From BOG-908 sp965198915 (GTDB lineage: Bacteria > Pseudomonadota > Alphaproteobacteria > Acetobacterales > Acetobacteraceae), in assembly GCA_965198915.1 (NCBI GenBank), contig CBDAQC010000001.1, positions 1 to 64,000 of the forward strand: a stretch of 64,000 bases of DNA, in the 5' to 3' direction. Position 1 is the first letter of the stretch. The number at the start of each line of letters is the position of its first letter. This document shows positions 47,011 to 55,628 of this stretch, piece by piece. The translations under genes and the position numbers were made by a program. The notes under the pieces are model-generated. The model saw only the letters and a list, made by a program, of their open reading frames with translations, was not told the DNA's origin and did no database searches.

Positions 47011-48555
47011 TTGCCCTTCCTGAAACGTCTGCGCGGCAGGCAGGCTTACCTGGCCGCCGCCATACTCGGCGTGGTCGCCGCCGGCGCCCTGCCGCCCTTC
47101 ACATTGCCCCCGCTGCTGCTGATCGCCATCCCCGGCCTTCTGGCGCTGATAGGCGGTGCACCCAGCGCCTGGGCCGCCGGGCTGCGCGGCCTGGTGTTCG
47201 GCTTCGCCCTCAGCATCGCCGGCCTGTACTGGGTCACCTTCGCGGTGATGGTGATGGCGCGCGAGTTCTGGTGGGCGGTGCCGATCGTGGTGCCGCTGCT
47301 GTCCTTTGTGCTCGGCCTGTTCGTGGCGGTGCCGTGCGCGGCGGCGCGCCTGGTGCCGGCCGGCTGGCAGCGGCTCTGCGTGCTGGCCGGGCTGTGGGTG
47401 CTGGGCGACATCGCGCGTGAGTTCGTGATGAGCGGGTTTCCCTGGAACCAGCTCGGCAGCGTGTGGGAGATGCCGGGATGGCTGGGACTGGCGATGATCC
47501 AGCCGGCGGCCTGGGTTGGGATCGGCGGGCTGACGCTGGCGAGCCTGCTCGTGGCCGGCAGTGTGACGCTCGGCTGGCGCGGGCTGGCGGCCGGGGCGGC
47601 CGGGCTGGTGCTGTGGCTGGGCGCCGGCGCCTGGCACTTGCGCGAGCAGGCGCCTGCCGCGGGTGTCACCGCGGTGATCGCGCAGGGCAACGTCTCCGAG
47701 CAGGAACATCGCGACCACGGCACGGAGCGCGCCTGGGCGGAGCGCGTGTTCGACCGGTATCTGGCGCTGACGCGCGAGGGCGTGCGGGCTGCCGGCAATG
47801 GCCGCATCGTGGTGGTATGGCCGGAGACGGCCAGCCCGTTCGCGCTGGCGCAGGACGCACCGGCGCGTCAGGCGATTGCGGACGCTGCCCGCCCGGCACT
47901 GATGACCCTGGCCGGCACCGAACGCTTCGAGTCGCCCACTGTCGCCCATAACAGCCTGGTCGCGGTGGCGCCGGACGGCAGCGTGGCCGGCGTGTATGAC
48001 AAAGCGCACCTGGTGCCGTTCGGCGAGTATTTTCCAGTTTATGCGAACTTCATCCTGGGCGAGCAGGGCTTTGTGCCGGGACCCGGCCTGCGCACGTTGC
48101 ACCTGCCCGGGTTGGGCGCGGTGGGTCCGCTCATCTGCTACGAGGCGATCTTCCCCGCGCAGGTGGTCGAGCGCGGCGACCGGCCGTCCATGCTGGTCAA
48201 CATCACCAACGACGCCTGGTTCGGCGACTCGGCAGGGCCGCGGCAACATCTGGCGGCGGCCCGCATGCGGACCGTGGAGGAGGGATTGCCGATGATCAGA
48301 GCGGCCAATACCGGCATCTCCACGGTCATCGACGCGCACGGGCGCATGGTGGGCAATCTCGGGTTGAACAGGCAGGGTGTGCTGGATCTGCCTGTTCCCG
48401 GCCCTTTGCCGCCCACGTTTTTCGCGCGGTTCGGCCTGTTCGTTCCCGGATGGCTGGCGGCCGCCTGCGCGCTTGCGAGTCTAGTTGCCGAATTCGTGAA
48501 CGCCAGAATGTATAAAAAAGAAGATTATACCTGTGAAAAGCGAAAAGTTTGTTGA
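47011..48555 (+). CDS. lnt: Apolipoprotein N-acyltransferase
   Basis: The integral inner-membrane enzyme adds the third acyl chain to lipoproteins. The 514-residue protein has an N-terminal group of membrane helices, a periplasmic nitrilase-like domain and a final helix. The catalytic triad is in place: Glu272 in VVVWPETAS, Lys331 in YDKAHLVPFGEYFP and Cys376 in GPLICYEAIF. The start is a TTG. In many alphaproteobacteria lnt is preceded by miaB, phoH, ybeY and corC, none of which is here; instead olsB lies just upstream, behind a repeat element. Its stop overlaps the promoter of the next gene. Confidence 0.95.
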   Translation: MPFLKRLRGRQAYLAAAILGVVAAGALPPFTLPPLLLIAIPGLLALIGGAPSAWAAGLRGLVFGFALSIAGLYWVTFAVMVMAREFWWAVPIVVPLLSFVLGLFVAVPCAAARLVPAGWQRLCVLAGLWVLGDIAREFVMSGFPWNQLGSVWEMPGWLGLAMIQPAAWVGIGGLTLASLLVAGSVTLGWRGLAAGAAGLVLWLGAGAWHLREQAPAAGVTAVIAQGNVSEQEHRDHGTERAWAERVFDRYLALTREGVRAAGNGRIVVVWPETASPFALAQDAPARQAIADAARPALMTLAGTERFESPTVAHNSLVAVAPDGSVAGVYDKAHLVPFGEYFPVYANFILGEQGFVPGPGLRTLHLPGLGAVGPLICYEAIFPAQVVERGDRPSMLVNITNDAWFGDSAGPRQHLAAARMRTVEEGLPMIRAANTGISTVIDAHGRMVGNLGLNRQGVLDLPVPGPLPPTFFARFGLFVPGWLAAACALASLVAEFVNARMYKKEDYTCEKRKVC

Positions 48556-48580
48556 CAATTTGGGGTTGCATCGGTAATTC
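48552..48580 (+). promoter_or_regulatory. Strong sigma-70-type promoter of the XRE gene
   Basis: A perfect -35 box TTGACA at 48552-48557, a 17-base spacer and a -10 box TAATTC at 48575-48580. The start point would be near 48587, about 40 bases before the XRE ATG. The -35 box overlaps the lnt stop codon. Confidence 0.75.
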
Positions 48581-48627
48581 CGAAGCACGCCAGGCAATCT
48601 GGTCATGGTAGTGAGAGAGCAGTCCGG

Positions 48628-49101
48628 ATGTCTCGTAATGCTGCGACGTTTGAAGGTTCTGCCAGCGAGTCTGGCGAAAGCCGGCCCAGTCCGATCGACG
48701 TCCACGTAGGCTCGCGCATCCGCCTGCGACGGACCTTGATGGGCATGTCGCAGGAGCGGCTTGGCGAGGCGCTCGGGCTGACGTTCCAGCAGGTGCAGAA
48801 ATACGAGCGTGGCGTGAACCGCGTCGGCGCGTCGCGTCTGTACGATCTCTCGCGCGTGCTGGACGTGCCGATCAGCTTCTTCTTTGACGACATGCCGGAC
48901 ACGTCCGGCAACGGCCATGGCTCCACCCATGTGGCCGGCTTCTCCGAACGCAGCGAGTTCGGCGGTCCGGTGGACGATCCGCTCGCCAAGCGGGAGACGC
49001 TGGAACTCGTCCGCGCCTACTACCGCATCACCGACCCTTCGGTGCGCAAGCGCGTGTTCGACCTCATTAAATCCATGGGCCCTGCCGACCTTCCGGTCTG
49101 A
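48628..49101 (+). CDS. XRE family DNA-binding regulator
   Basis: The 157-residue protein has a helix-turn-helix domain at residues about 25-85: VGSRIRLRRTLMGMSQERLGEALGLTFQQVQKYERGVNRVGASRLYDLSRVLDVPISFFFDD, the classic SinR/434 Cro-type fold of an alphaproteobacterial family that usually lies between lnt and metK. The C-terminal ETLELVRAYYRITDPSVRKRVFDLIKSM segment is also conserved in that family. It has its own promoter. The usual downstream gene metK is absent; a single repeat end and the converging gpmI follow. Confidence 0.93.
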   Translation: MSRNAATFEGSASESGESRPSPIDVHVGSRIRLRRTLMGMSQERLGEALGLTFQQVQKYERGVNRVGASRLYDLSRVLDVPISFFFDDMPDTSGNGHGSTHVAGFSERSEFGGPVDDPLAKRETLELVRAYYRITDPSVRKRVFDLIKSMGPADLPV

Positions 49102-49160
49102 GCGACCGTCCGCGCAACGGATCAGCGCCAAAACACACCCGCGCTGAGACTGCGGAAAAG

Positions 49161-49202
49161 CAGAAGTTTTTTTCTTCTTTTTTCGCAAAAAAGAAGGTTT
49201 TC
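49161..49202. repeat. Dispersed AT-rich hairpin repeat, single right end, degenerate
   Basis: A right end reading CAGAAG, T-run, CTTCTTTTTTCGCAAAAAAGAAGG. It lacks the second GGCC half. It lies between the converging XRE regulator and gpmI genes, where metK would be expected. Confidence 0.8.
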
Positions 49203-49241
49203 CTTGCTCCTCTAGCCGCCCTCGTTTTCCAAGCAGCGATT

Positions 49242-50759
49242 CTACGCCCCGAAAAGCGGCCTGCCCGTCATCTCGCCCGGCACCTCCAGCCCCATCAGCG
49301 CCAGCAGGGTCGGCGCCAGATCGGCCAGCCGCCCATCATGGAGCGTGACACCCGGCCGGCCGGCCAGGATCACGGGCACCGGGTTCGTGGTGTGGGCAGT
49401 GTGCGGACCACCCGTCTCCGGATCGCGCATCATCTCGCAATTACCGTGATCCGCGGTCACCAGCAGCGCGCCGCCCGCCGCCGCCACCGCGTCCGCGATG
49501 CGGCCAAGCCCGTCATCGACGGTCTCGACAGCGCGTATCGCGGCTTTCAGCACGCCGGTGTGCCCCACCATGTCAGGGTTGGCATAGTTCATGACGATCA
49601 GGTCGTAGGTGCCGCCCTCGATGGCCGCCACCGCGCGGCGCGTCAGCTCCGGCGCGCTCATCTCCGGCTGAAGATCGTAGGTGGCAACCTTCGGGGAAGG
49701 CACCATGATGCGGTCCTCGCCCGCATACGGCGTCTCCTCGCCGCCGTTGAGGAAATAGGTGACGTGCGGGTATTTCTCGGTCTCCGCCATGCGGAGCTGC
49801 GTTCGTCCGGCATCGGCCACCACCTGGCCCAGTATCCGGTCCAGCGTCACCGGCGGGAACAGCGCGTCCATCTCGCCCGCCAGGGCCTCGCTGTACTGGG
49901 TCATGCCGGCGACAGCGGCGAACTGGATGCGGTCAGGCCGCTCGAAGCCGGTGAACGAGTCGTCGATCAGGGCGGCCAGCAACTCACGCACACGGTCCGC
50001 GCGGAAGTTGAAACAGAGCAGCACGTCGCCGTCGCGCATGCCCTGATAGGGGCCGATCACCGCGGGATCGAGGAACTCGTCGGTGACGTCCTGGGCGTAG
50101 CCCGCGGCGATCGCGTCCGCGGCGCTGGCGAACCGGTTGTCCGACTGGGCGAGCGCCATGGCGCGCCAGGCGCGCACGACGCGCTCCCAACGGTTGTCCC
50201 TGTCCATGGCGTAGTAGCGCCCGCAGACCGTGGCGATTTGTGCCGTGGCGGGAAGCGCTGCCTCGAACGCCGCCAGGAACGCGGCGCCGCTTCGCGGCCC
50301 GGTGTCCCGACCGTCGGTGATCGCGTGCACGGCCACCTTCACGCCGGCCTGGGCCACGATGCGCGCCAGTGCCAGGGCATGGTCCTGGTGGGCGTGCACG
50401 CCACCGTCGGAGACCAGGCCCACGAGGTGGCACGTGCCACCTGTCCGCCGTGCGGCGGCAACCAGCTTCTCCAGCGCGGGCGCGTGGGCCAGGCTGCCGT
50501 CGCGTATCGCGGCGCCGATGCGCGCCAGCTCCTGCCGCACCACCCGGCCGGCGCCGATGTTGAGGTGACCGACCTCCGAGTTGCCCATCTGGCCGTCGGG
50601 CAAACCCACGTTGTCGCCGTCGGTGCGCAGGAAGGCGTGCGGGCAGCTCTCCCACAGCGCATCGAAATTCGGCGTGCGGGCCTGGGCTACGGCGTTGTCT
50701 GCCTGGTCTTCGCGCCAGCCGAAGCCGTCCAGGATCAGGAGCATTACTGGTCTGGGCAA
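49242..50759 (-). CDS. gpmI: 2,3-bisphosphoglycerate-independent phosphoglycerate mutase
   Basis: This glycolytic enzyme converts 3-phosphoglycerate to 2-phosphoglycerate with two Mn ions. The 505-residue protein has the alkaline-phosphatase-fold metal sites (LILDGFGWRED, YANPDMVGHTG, LLVTADHGNCEMM) and the phosphoserine loop DGQMGNSEVGHLNIGAG. The start is a TTG right before PRPVMLLILDGFG. It looks monocistronic, with a single left repeat end three bases upstream of the start. Confidence 0.96.
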   Translation of the reverse strand: MPRPVMLLILDGFGWREDQADNAVAQARTPNFDALWESCPHAFLRTDGDNVGLPDGQMGNSEVGHLNIGAGRVVRQELARIGAAIRDGSLAHAPALEKLVAAARRTGGTCHLVGLVSDGGVHAHQDHALALARIVAQAGVKVAVHAITDGRDTGPRSGAAFLAAFEAALPATAQIATVCGRYYAMDRDNRWERVVRAWRAMALAQSDNRFASAADAIAAGYAQDVTDEFLDPAVIGPYQGMRDGDVLLCFNFRADRVRELLAALIDDSFTGFERPDRIQFAAVAGMTQYSEALAGEMDALFPPVTLDRILGQVVADAGRTQLRMAETEKYPHVTYFLNGGEETPYAGEDRIMVPSPKVATYDLQPEMSAPELTRRAVAAIEGGTYDLIVMNYANPDMVGHTGVLKAAIRAVETVDDGLGRIADAVAAAGGALLVTADHGNCEMMRDPETGGPHTAHTTNPVPVILAGRPGVTLHDGRLADLAPTLLALMGLEVPGEMTGRPLFGA

Positions 50760-50761
50760 GG

Positions 50762-50801
50762 AAGGCCTTCTTTTTTGAAAAAAAGAAGCAAAAAACTTTT
50801 G
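50762..50801. repeat. Dispersed AT-rich hairpin repeat, single left end
   Basis: A near-consensus left end immediately upstream of the gpmI start, followed by CCCCGACGCT, a core form shared with the 52.6 kb copy. No right end is seen before the next gene. Confidence 0.9.
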
Positions 50802-50919
50802 CTTCCCCGACGCTAAGGAGCTTCGGTGTATCCGGAGGCAGCCGGCTGGTGCAAATCCGGGCAGTCACCGCCAACCGCCTGGATACCCCATCTGTCAGCG
50901 CCCCTGAACGAATGGGGTC

Positions 50920-50959
50920 TGGGGCCAAGGCCCCAGCGGGGTTTGGGGCAGAGCCCCAA
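50920..50959. repeat. GC-rich double-hairpin repeat
   Basis: Two perfect hairpins in a row: TGGGGCC-AA-GGCCCCA at 50920-50935 and TTGGGGC-AGA-GCCCCAA at 50943-50959, separated by GCGGGGT. The layout matches a GGGGTC-rich double hairpin that I recall as common in acetic acid bacteria; a partial relative lies at 21645. Function unknown. Confidence 0.7.
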
Positions 50960-50992
50960 CCTTGCTCACTGTCAGGACGCCCGCCCGCCGCA

Positions 50993-51685
50993 TCACTCCT
51001 CCGGCTCGCTCGTAGCGGCCGAAATCGCCGCCGACACCCGTGCTTCCGTGTCGGCCGGTCGCCTTACATGGCTGTCGAACCGCGCCTGCACCGCCGCTTC
51101 GCGGTCCGCCATGCTGCGCCGGAACGGCACCGCCTGGGCCAGGGCCGGCTGCAGGAGCTGCGGTGCGGCGGCCGCCCCGGGCATGGCGATCACGTGAGGA
51201 TCCAAGGCGGGCTCCGCCGTCGGCACCGGCGTCCCGACATCGCCGCCCGAACTGGCCAGCCAGCCGAGCGCCCGTGTGCAGTATTGCCCGGACAGTGGCG
51301 TCATCACCTCCTCCGCAAGGCCGGCGCGATACTTCATCAGCGCACGGCAGATGCTGCCGCCGCTGGCCTGCCAGGCGCGGCTGAGATACTCGACGCCGAG
51401 CGCGATGTTGGTAGGCGGCGCGAACAGGTCCTCCAGCGTGCCGGAGAAGCCGAGCTGGCGGGCAGTGGCGGGCATCACCTGCATGATGCCGATCTCGCCG
51501 GAAGTGCCGATGGCATCCACGCGGTAGCCGGTCTCGACCATGGCCACGGCGTCCGCCAGGGCGGCCGGCACGCCGCGTGCGGCGGCTTCGCGCCGGATGA
51601 TATCGATATACGCGGCGCGGCCGGCCAGGTCGGCCCCCTGCGCCGGCGCGTATATCAGGCAGAGGAGGAGTGCCAGGCGGCGCAT
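50993..51685 (-). CDS. Exported lytic transglycosylase (SLT domain)
   Basis: The 230-residue precursor has a signal peptide (MRRLALLLCLIYAPAQGAD). The SLT domain follows at once: ADAVAMVETGYRVDAIGTSGEIGIMQVMPATARQLG holds the catalytic glutamate and the GxMQxxPxTA signature. Then NIALGVEYLSRAW and CRALMKYRAGL complete the fold. It would cut peptidoglycan glycan strands. The last 80 residues are low complexity and lack a cell-wall-binding domain. It has no secretion-system neighbours, so general wall turnover is the simplest role. Confidence 0.9.
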   Translation of the reverse strand: MRRLALLLCLIYAPAQGADLAGRAAYIDIIRREAAARGVPAALADAVAMVETGYRVDAIGTSGEIGIMQVMPATARQLGFSGTLEDLFAPPTNIALGVEYLSRAWQASGGSICRALMKYRAGLAEEVMTPLSGQYCTRALGWLASSGGDVGTPVPTAEPALDPHVIAMPGAAAAPQLLQPALAQAVPFRRSMADREAAVQARFDSHVRRPADTEARVSAAISAATSEPEE

Positions 51686-51901
51686 TGGGCGTAGCGATGC
51701 GATACGAAGCCGGAAGGAGTCAAGACATTCCGGAGACGTTAGGACGCAGCGGCCAGATTCTTTGCGGAAAGCGAAAATCTCCCGCGTGTTACCACACCAG
51801 GGTGCGCCCCCGTCCGCACGTGCCCGGCGGAACCGGCCGCGCCACGGCCGAAGATTGAAAGATCGTCCTGCCGCCAGACAACGTCCTGCCCGGCGCCCGC
51901 C

Positions 51902-52051
51902 TCACCGCATGAAATGCGGCGCCAGGCCCAGGATGCCGATCGCGATCAGGTACAGCGCCACGATCAGGTTCAGCAATCGCGGTATCAGCAGGATCAGTAC
52001 GCCGGCCAGAAGGGCCACCAGCGGGGTGATCTCGACGGCGTGGAAGGCCAT
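51902..52051 (-). CDS. Small membrane protein, DUF3096 family
   Basis: A 49-residue protein with two close hydrophobic segments (PLVALLAGVLILLIPRLLNLIVALYLIAIG region). The pattern matches DUF3096, small membrane proteins of unknown role that are widespread in proteobacteria. The Shine-Dalgarno AGGAGA is excellent and lies eight bases before the ATG, which rules out the longer frame. It is divergent from tspO with under 100 bases between. Confidence 0.85.
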   Translation of the reverse strand: MAFHAVEITPLVALLAGVLILLIPRLLNLIVALYLIAIGILGLAPHFMR

Positions 52052-52149
52052 GGCGTCTCTCCTGATTGTGCAACGAAGACGCGGCACGCCTCACGCAGTT
52101 GCGCGCGGCGCTCCGGCAAACTGCCCCGCCCGGCGCGCGTGTGCGCGCT

Positions 52150-52629
52150 ATGAGAAAAACCGAAGCCGCCCTGGCCACCACCGCCGCCGTGATGACGGCC
52201 CAGCTTCTGGGCGCGCAATGGAACCCCGGCCCCAACCATCCGCGCACCGCCGCCTGGTATGCCGCATTGCGCAAGCCCGCCTTCACGCCGCCCGGCCCGG
52301 TGTTCGGTATCGCCTGGACGGCGTTGGACGCGCTGCTCGCCTATTCCGGCTACCGGGTGCTGACCGCGCCGGCCTCGCCCAAGCGGCACGCCGCCCTGGC
52401 CGCCTGGTCGCTGAACCTGCTGGGGATCGCGGGCTTCTCCTGGGTGCTGTTCGGCCGCAAACGGCTGGGCGAAGCCCTGGGCGTGACCGCCGGCATGGTG
52501 GTCACCGCCTCGGCCACCGCCGGCACCGCGGCGCTGGTGGACCGCAGGGCAGCGTATGCGGACATGCCGCTGCTGGCCTGGGTGGCGTTTGCCACGCTGT
52601 TGCAGGAGGAGGTCTGGCGGCGGAACTGA
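52150..52629 (+). CDS. tspO: TspO/MBR family protein
   Basis: The 159-residue protein has five membrane helices and the TspO hallmarks: WYAALRKPAFTPPGPVFGIAWTALDALLAYSGYRV near the N-terminus and WVAFATLLQEEVWRRN at the end. TspO proteins bind porphyrins and act in tetrapyrrole or stress control. The typical WxPAF/W motifs are partly altered (AAWSLNLLGIAGFSWVLFG). The ATG giving MRKTEAAL is preferred; a GTG three codons earlier is possible. It is followed by a repeat end. Confidence 0.87.
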   Translation: MRKTEAALATTAAVMTAQLLGAQWNPGPNHPRTAAWYAALRKPAFTPPGPVFGIAWTALDALLAYSGYRVLTAPASPKRHAALAAWSLNLLGIAGFSWVLFGRKRLGEALGVTAGMVVTASATAGTAALVDRRAAYADMPLLAWVAFATLLQEEVWRRN

Positions 52630-52639
52630 TTCAGTGAGC

Positions 52640-52679
52640 AAGGCCTTCTTTTTTGAAGAAAAGAAGCAAAAAACTTTGC
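52640..52679. repeat. Dispersed AT-rich hairpin repeat, single left end
   Basis: A left end with one changed base in the A-run, starting 11 bases after tspO, followed by GCCCGACGCTGGGG. It lies between converging genes. No right end is seen. Confidence 0.85.
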
Positions 52680-52760
52680 TTGCCCGACGCTGGGGTGGAT
52701 CGGCTGTCCTGTTGCAGCCGGCTGGTTCCGGTTGCTTGCGCCGTGCAACCACGATTTTCG

Positions 52761-53492
52761 TCAGCCCAGCAGATCCAGTTCGGGGTAGTGCCGGAACACG
52801 CCTGACTCGTTGAATGCGATACGCCGTTCGGATGCCAAATATCGCGCGATGTTCGGCCGTGCCGCCACTGCCTCATGCAGGCGGGCGAGCGACGGACAGG
52901 TCTGGCCCAGGCGCGCCGTTGATCTAGGGAACGCGTAGCGCAGCCCGGCAAAAAGCTGAAACAGGGAGAGATCGACGTAGCTCAGCCGGTCCCCCACGAT
53001 GTGCGAGCCGCCCTGCGGGTTGCGCGCCAGCACGCGCTCGAAATAGCCGAGGTATTTCGGCATCCTGTTGCGCAGGAAATCGCCGGCGCGGGCCAGCGCC
53101 GCCTCTCTCTGGTCTTCGTAGTAGTCGCCGGCGGCAATGGGGTGATGCGTGTCGTGCACCTCCGCCACGCAGTCCGTGATGGTAAGCTGCAGGCCGTGCG
53201 CCACGTGGCGCGCTGCCTCGCCCTCCGGCGCCAGCCCAAGCTTCGGGCCGAGATAGAGCAGGATGTTGGCCGCGTGGGAGACCACGACCGCGCCATCGCG
53301 CAGGAAGGGCGGCGCAAATGGCGGGGTGGCCAGGGCGTCGCCCTCGAGCAGCGCCAGCATCGCCCGGGTGCCGTGCCCGGCCTTCTCGGACCGCGCGACG
53401 TCCACGTAGTCGGCCCCGGCTTCCTCCAGCGCCAGGCGGACGAACTCGCCGCGCCCTTGCAGGCCGTCCCAGTAGAACAGCTCGTATGCCAT
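52761..53492 (-). CDS. Glutathione S-transferase family protein
   Basis: The 243-residue protein has an N-terminal thioredoxin-like domain (YELFYWDGLQGRGEFVRLALEEAGADY, then GAVVVSHAANILLYLG containing the glutathione gamma-glutamyl site) and an all-helical C-terminal domain with RLSYVDLSLFQLFAGL. The opening resembles mu/pi/sigma-like GSTs with a tyrosine as the catalytic candidate. The role may be detoxification or thiol metabolism. It is monocistronic and its start lies 113 bases from the tRNA gene on the other strand. Confidence 0.9.
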   Translation of the reverse strand: MAYELFYWDGLQGRGEFVRLALEEAGADYVDVARSEKAGHGTRAMLALLEGDALATPPFAPPFLRDGAVVVSHAANILLYLGPKLGLAPEGEAARHVAHGLQLTITDCVAEVHDTHHPIAAGDYYEDQREAALARAGDFLRNRMPKYLGYFERVLARNPQGGSHIVGDRLSYVDLSLFQLFAGLRYAFPRSTARLGQTCPSLARLHEAVAARPNIARYLASERRIAFNESGVFRHYPELDLLG

Positions 53493-53605
53493 GCCGGCCT
53501 CTCTCCCAGGTGTGGCGGCTACAACCCGGCGCGCGCGGCACCGTTGCGGCAGGCTTGCGTTTGGCAGGCGTGCCGTCTAGGTAGGCGGCACTTCGCGGCC
53601 CCGGC

Positions 53606-53680
<75 letters not shown>

Positions 53681-53773
53681 CTCCGGATGCCATGGCCAAC
53701 CGCAGGAAACGATAATGGCGCAGGCGGCCTACGCCTGTAGCCCATCTCTGCGGATGCGTCCCGCCAACTCGGG

Positions 53774-54691
53774 CTAAGCCTCTAGCAGCTTCTCCAGTCC
53801 CGCTACTATCCGCGGGGGCATCGCCGAGCGGAGTGCAGACCTCTCTTGCCGTGCATAGGTCGCATAGAATTCGGCCACCAGTTCCGGCAACTTGCGCAAT
53901 TGGGCAGGCGCGCGGTCCAGAGTCCGGCTTGACAGTTTCACCACAAGGTTGCTTTCCGGCAGCGACAGCTTTCGGGCCAGTTCGGGATAGACTGGCCACT
54001 GAATGCTGTGGGCCAGGAAATCCTCCACGTGCTGGGGCGCGCTGTCAGCGGCATCCGCCAACCCCGCTCGTACCGCTGCCATATGGGCAAGCGTGGACAG
54101 CACGACGATGCGAGGATGATTCAACGTGTGCATGAACGGGCCGCTTCCGGCCGCCGATCCCTCGAACACCGGCCCAATATCGTAACCTGTAGCGGCAAAA
54201 TTTTTGGCCAGCATGTCACGCGCGATGGCGAACGCGTCGAAATAGCCAAGGCTTGCATAGGTGAGTGCATTGAACAGCCGGGCCGTTCTGGCTTCGGGGA
54301 CGCCCAGGACGTAGCAGCCGGCGATGATGGCGGAATGCAGCTGCTGCAACGGGCCCACGACCAGGGCGCCGTCGGTCTTGAGGTAGATAATGTCGGGGTG
54401 GAAACCGTTGAAAACGAAGGTGGGGAGATATACGGCGCGTGAAGCCGCCTCACGCAACCGCTGCAGCGCTAGCGGTGCTGCGGGATCGGGCGAGTTCACC
54501 TGAGAGACGACGAGATCGTAGCCGGCGATCTGCGCTGCGATCGTCTCGGGACTATCCCGACAACTCGGTCCCAGATGCCAGGTCTTCACTTCGGCCTCGG
54601 GCCACATCTTGCGAAAGGCGGCACCGAGGCCGACCACCTGGCAAGAGCCGACGACACCAACCCGAAGGCCTGCTGAAGCATCGTTCACCAC
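53774..54691 (-). CDS. WcbI-like polysaccharide biosynthesis protein
   Basis: The 305-residue protein begins with VGVVGSCQVVGLGAAFRKMWP, the G-x-C-Q signature of the WcbI family, first seen in Burkholderia capsule clusters and thought to be a CoA-binding acyltransferase. A second family mark is FNGFHPDIIYLK. The C-terminal half is helical. The modelled start is a GTG pair with no clear Shine-Dalgarno. It lies alone, not in a capsule cluster, between the tRNA and the amidohydrolase gene. Confidence 0.78.
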   Translation of the reverse strand: MVNDASAGLRVGVVGSCQVVGLGAAFRKMWPEAEVKTWHLGPSCRDSPETIAAQIAGYDLVVSQVNSPDPAAPLALQRLREAASRAVYLPTFVFNGFHPDIIYLKTDGALVVGPLQQLHSAIIAGCYVLGVPEARTARLFNALTYASLGYFDAFAIARDMLAKNFAATGYDIGPVFEGSAAGSGPFMHTLNHPRIVVLSTLAHMAAVRAGLADAADSAPQHVEDFLAHSIQWPVYPELARKLSLPESNLVVKLSSRTLDRAPAQLRKLPELVAEFYATYARQERSALRSAMPPRIVAGLEKLLEA

Positions 54692-54757
54692 ATCGTGCCG
54701 TTACCATGCGGGAACGCTCGGCAGCAAGCGCACCGGAAGCGAACGCACAGGCCCGTC

Positions 54758-55543
54758 TCAGCCGCTCTCATCGGCCATGACGTGTCCCAGCGCCAGCGGC
54801 AGAAGCCGCGCCAGCCGCGCGGCCCAGTCGCGCTGGCCGTCGGCGGACGCGATCAGGTCCTGCCGGACCTCCAGCTCCACATAGGAGAGGCCGCGCCGCT
54901 CGGCGTGCAACGGCACCGTGTAGTCGGACTCGTCGCTGAGCCGGTAAGGCTCGTTGTCGCCCACCAGAAAACCCTCCTGCTCCAGCAGGCGCGCCAGCGC
55001 GTATGACAGCGCCGGGCTGCGATTGTGCAGCACGCCGGCCTGCCAAGGACGTGCCACGCCGGCGAAAACCGGCGTGAAGCTGTGCATGGCCACCAGCACG
55101 CTGGCCGAACCGGAAGCCGCGCGCCGGTCGAGTTCGGCGGCGATGGCGGCGTGATAGGGCGCGAAGATTTCTGCCACCCGCAACGTCGCCGAAGCGGGCG
55201 CCAGCCCGGCATTGGCGGGGATGACCGTGCCGTCGCTGACGGGCGGTATGGACGTGGGGTGGCCGGGCGTGCGGTTGCAGTCGATCACCAGCCGGGAATA
55301 GGCCTGGGCGATGCAGGTGGCCCCCAGCGCCGGGGCAAGCGCCGCACACACCCCGGCCGCTCCTATGTCCCAGGCGATGTGCCTGTCCCAGTCGGCGGCA
55401 GACACCCCCATGTCGCCGAGGTATGCGGGCACCTGCCGGCCGGCATGGTCGCAGACCAGCAGGAACGGTGAGCCGTCACCTTGCGTGACCTGGACGGGTG
55501 CCGGGTCACCGGCGGCGAGCAGCTTGGGGGCAGGAGCGGGCAT
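54758..55543 (-). CDS. N-formylglutamate amidohydrolase family protein
   Basis: The 261-residue protein matches the family that includes HutG, removing the formyl group in histidine breakdown, and related broader amidohydrolases. Recognisable parts are FLLVCDHAGRQVPAYLG (metal-binding His), DIGAAGV, QAYSRLVIDCNRTPG, VLVAMHSFTPV, and YVELEVRQDLI. No hut genes lie nearby, so the true substrate is uncertain. It lies 66 bases upstream of the WcbI-like gene on the same strand and may share its transcript. Confidence 0.88.
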   Translation of the reverse strand: MPAPAPKLLAAGDPAPVQVTQGDGSPFLLVCDHAGRQVPAYLGDMGVSAADWDRHIAWDIGAAGVCAALAPALGATCIAQAYSRLVIDCNRTPGHPTSIPPVSDGTVIPANAGLAPASATLRVAEIFAPYHAAIAAELDRRAASGSASVLVAMHSFTPVFAGVARPWQAGVLHNRSPALSYALARLLEQEGFLVGDNEPYRLSDESDYTVPLHAERRGLSYVELEVRQDLIASADGQRDWAARLARLLPLALGHVMADESG

Positions 55544-55628
55544 GAAGGTTGCATAATCCGGCCTGGACTGGCTTACAATTTGCGATCACGGCCGCGCCAG
55601 CCCATGGCCCCCTGGAGACCCACCCTGC

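Noticed and set aside
53553..53582. Promoter of the tRNA-Thr gene
   Set aside because: TTGCGT and TAGGTA are spaced by 17 bases but match the consensus at only about half the positions.
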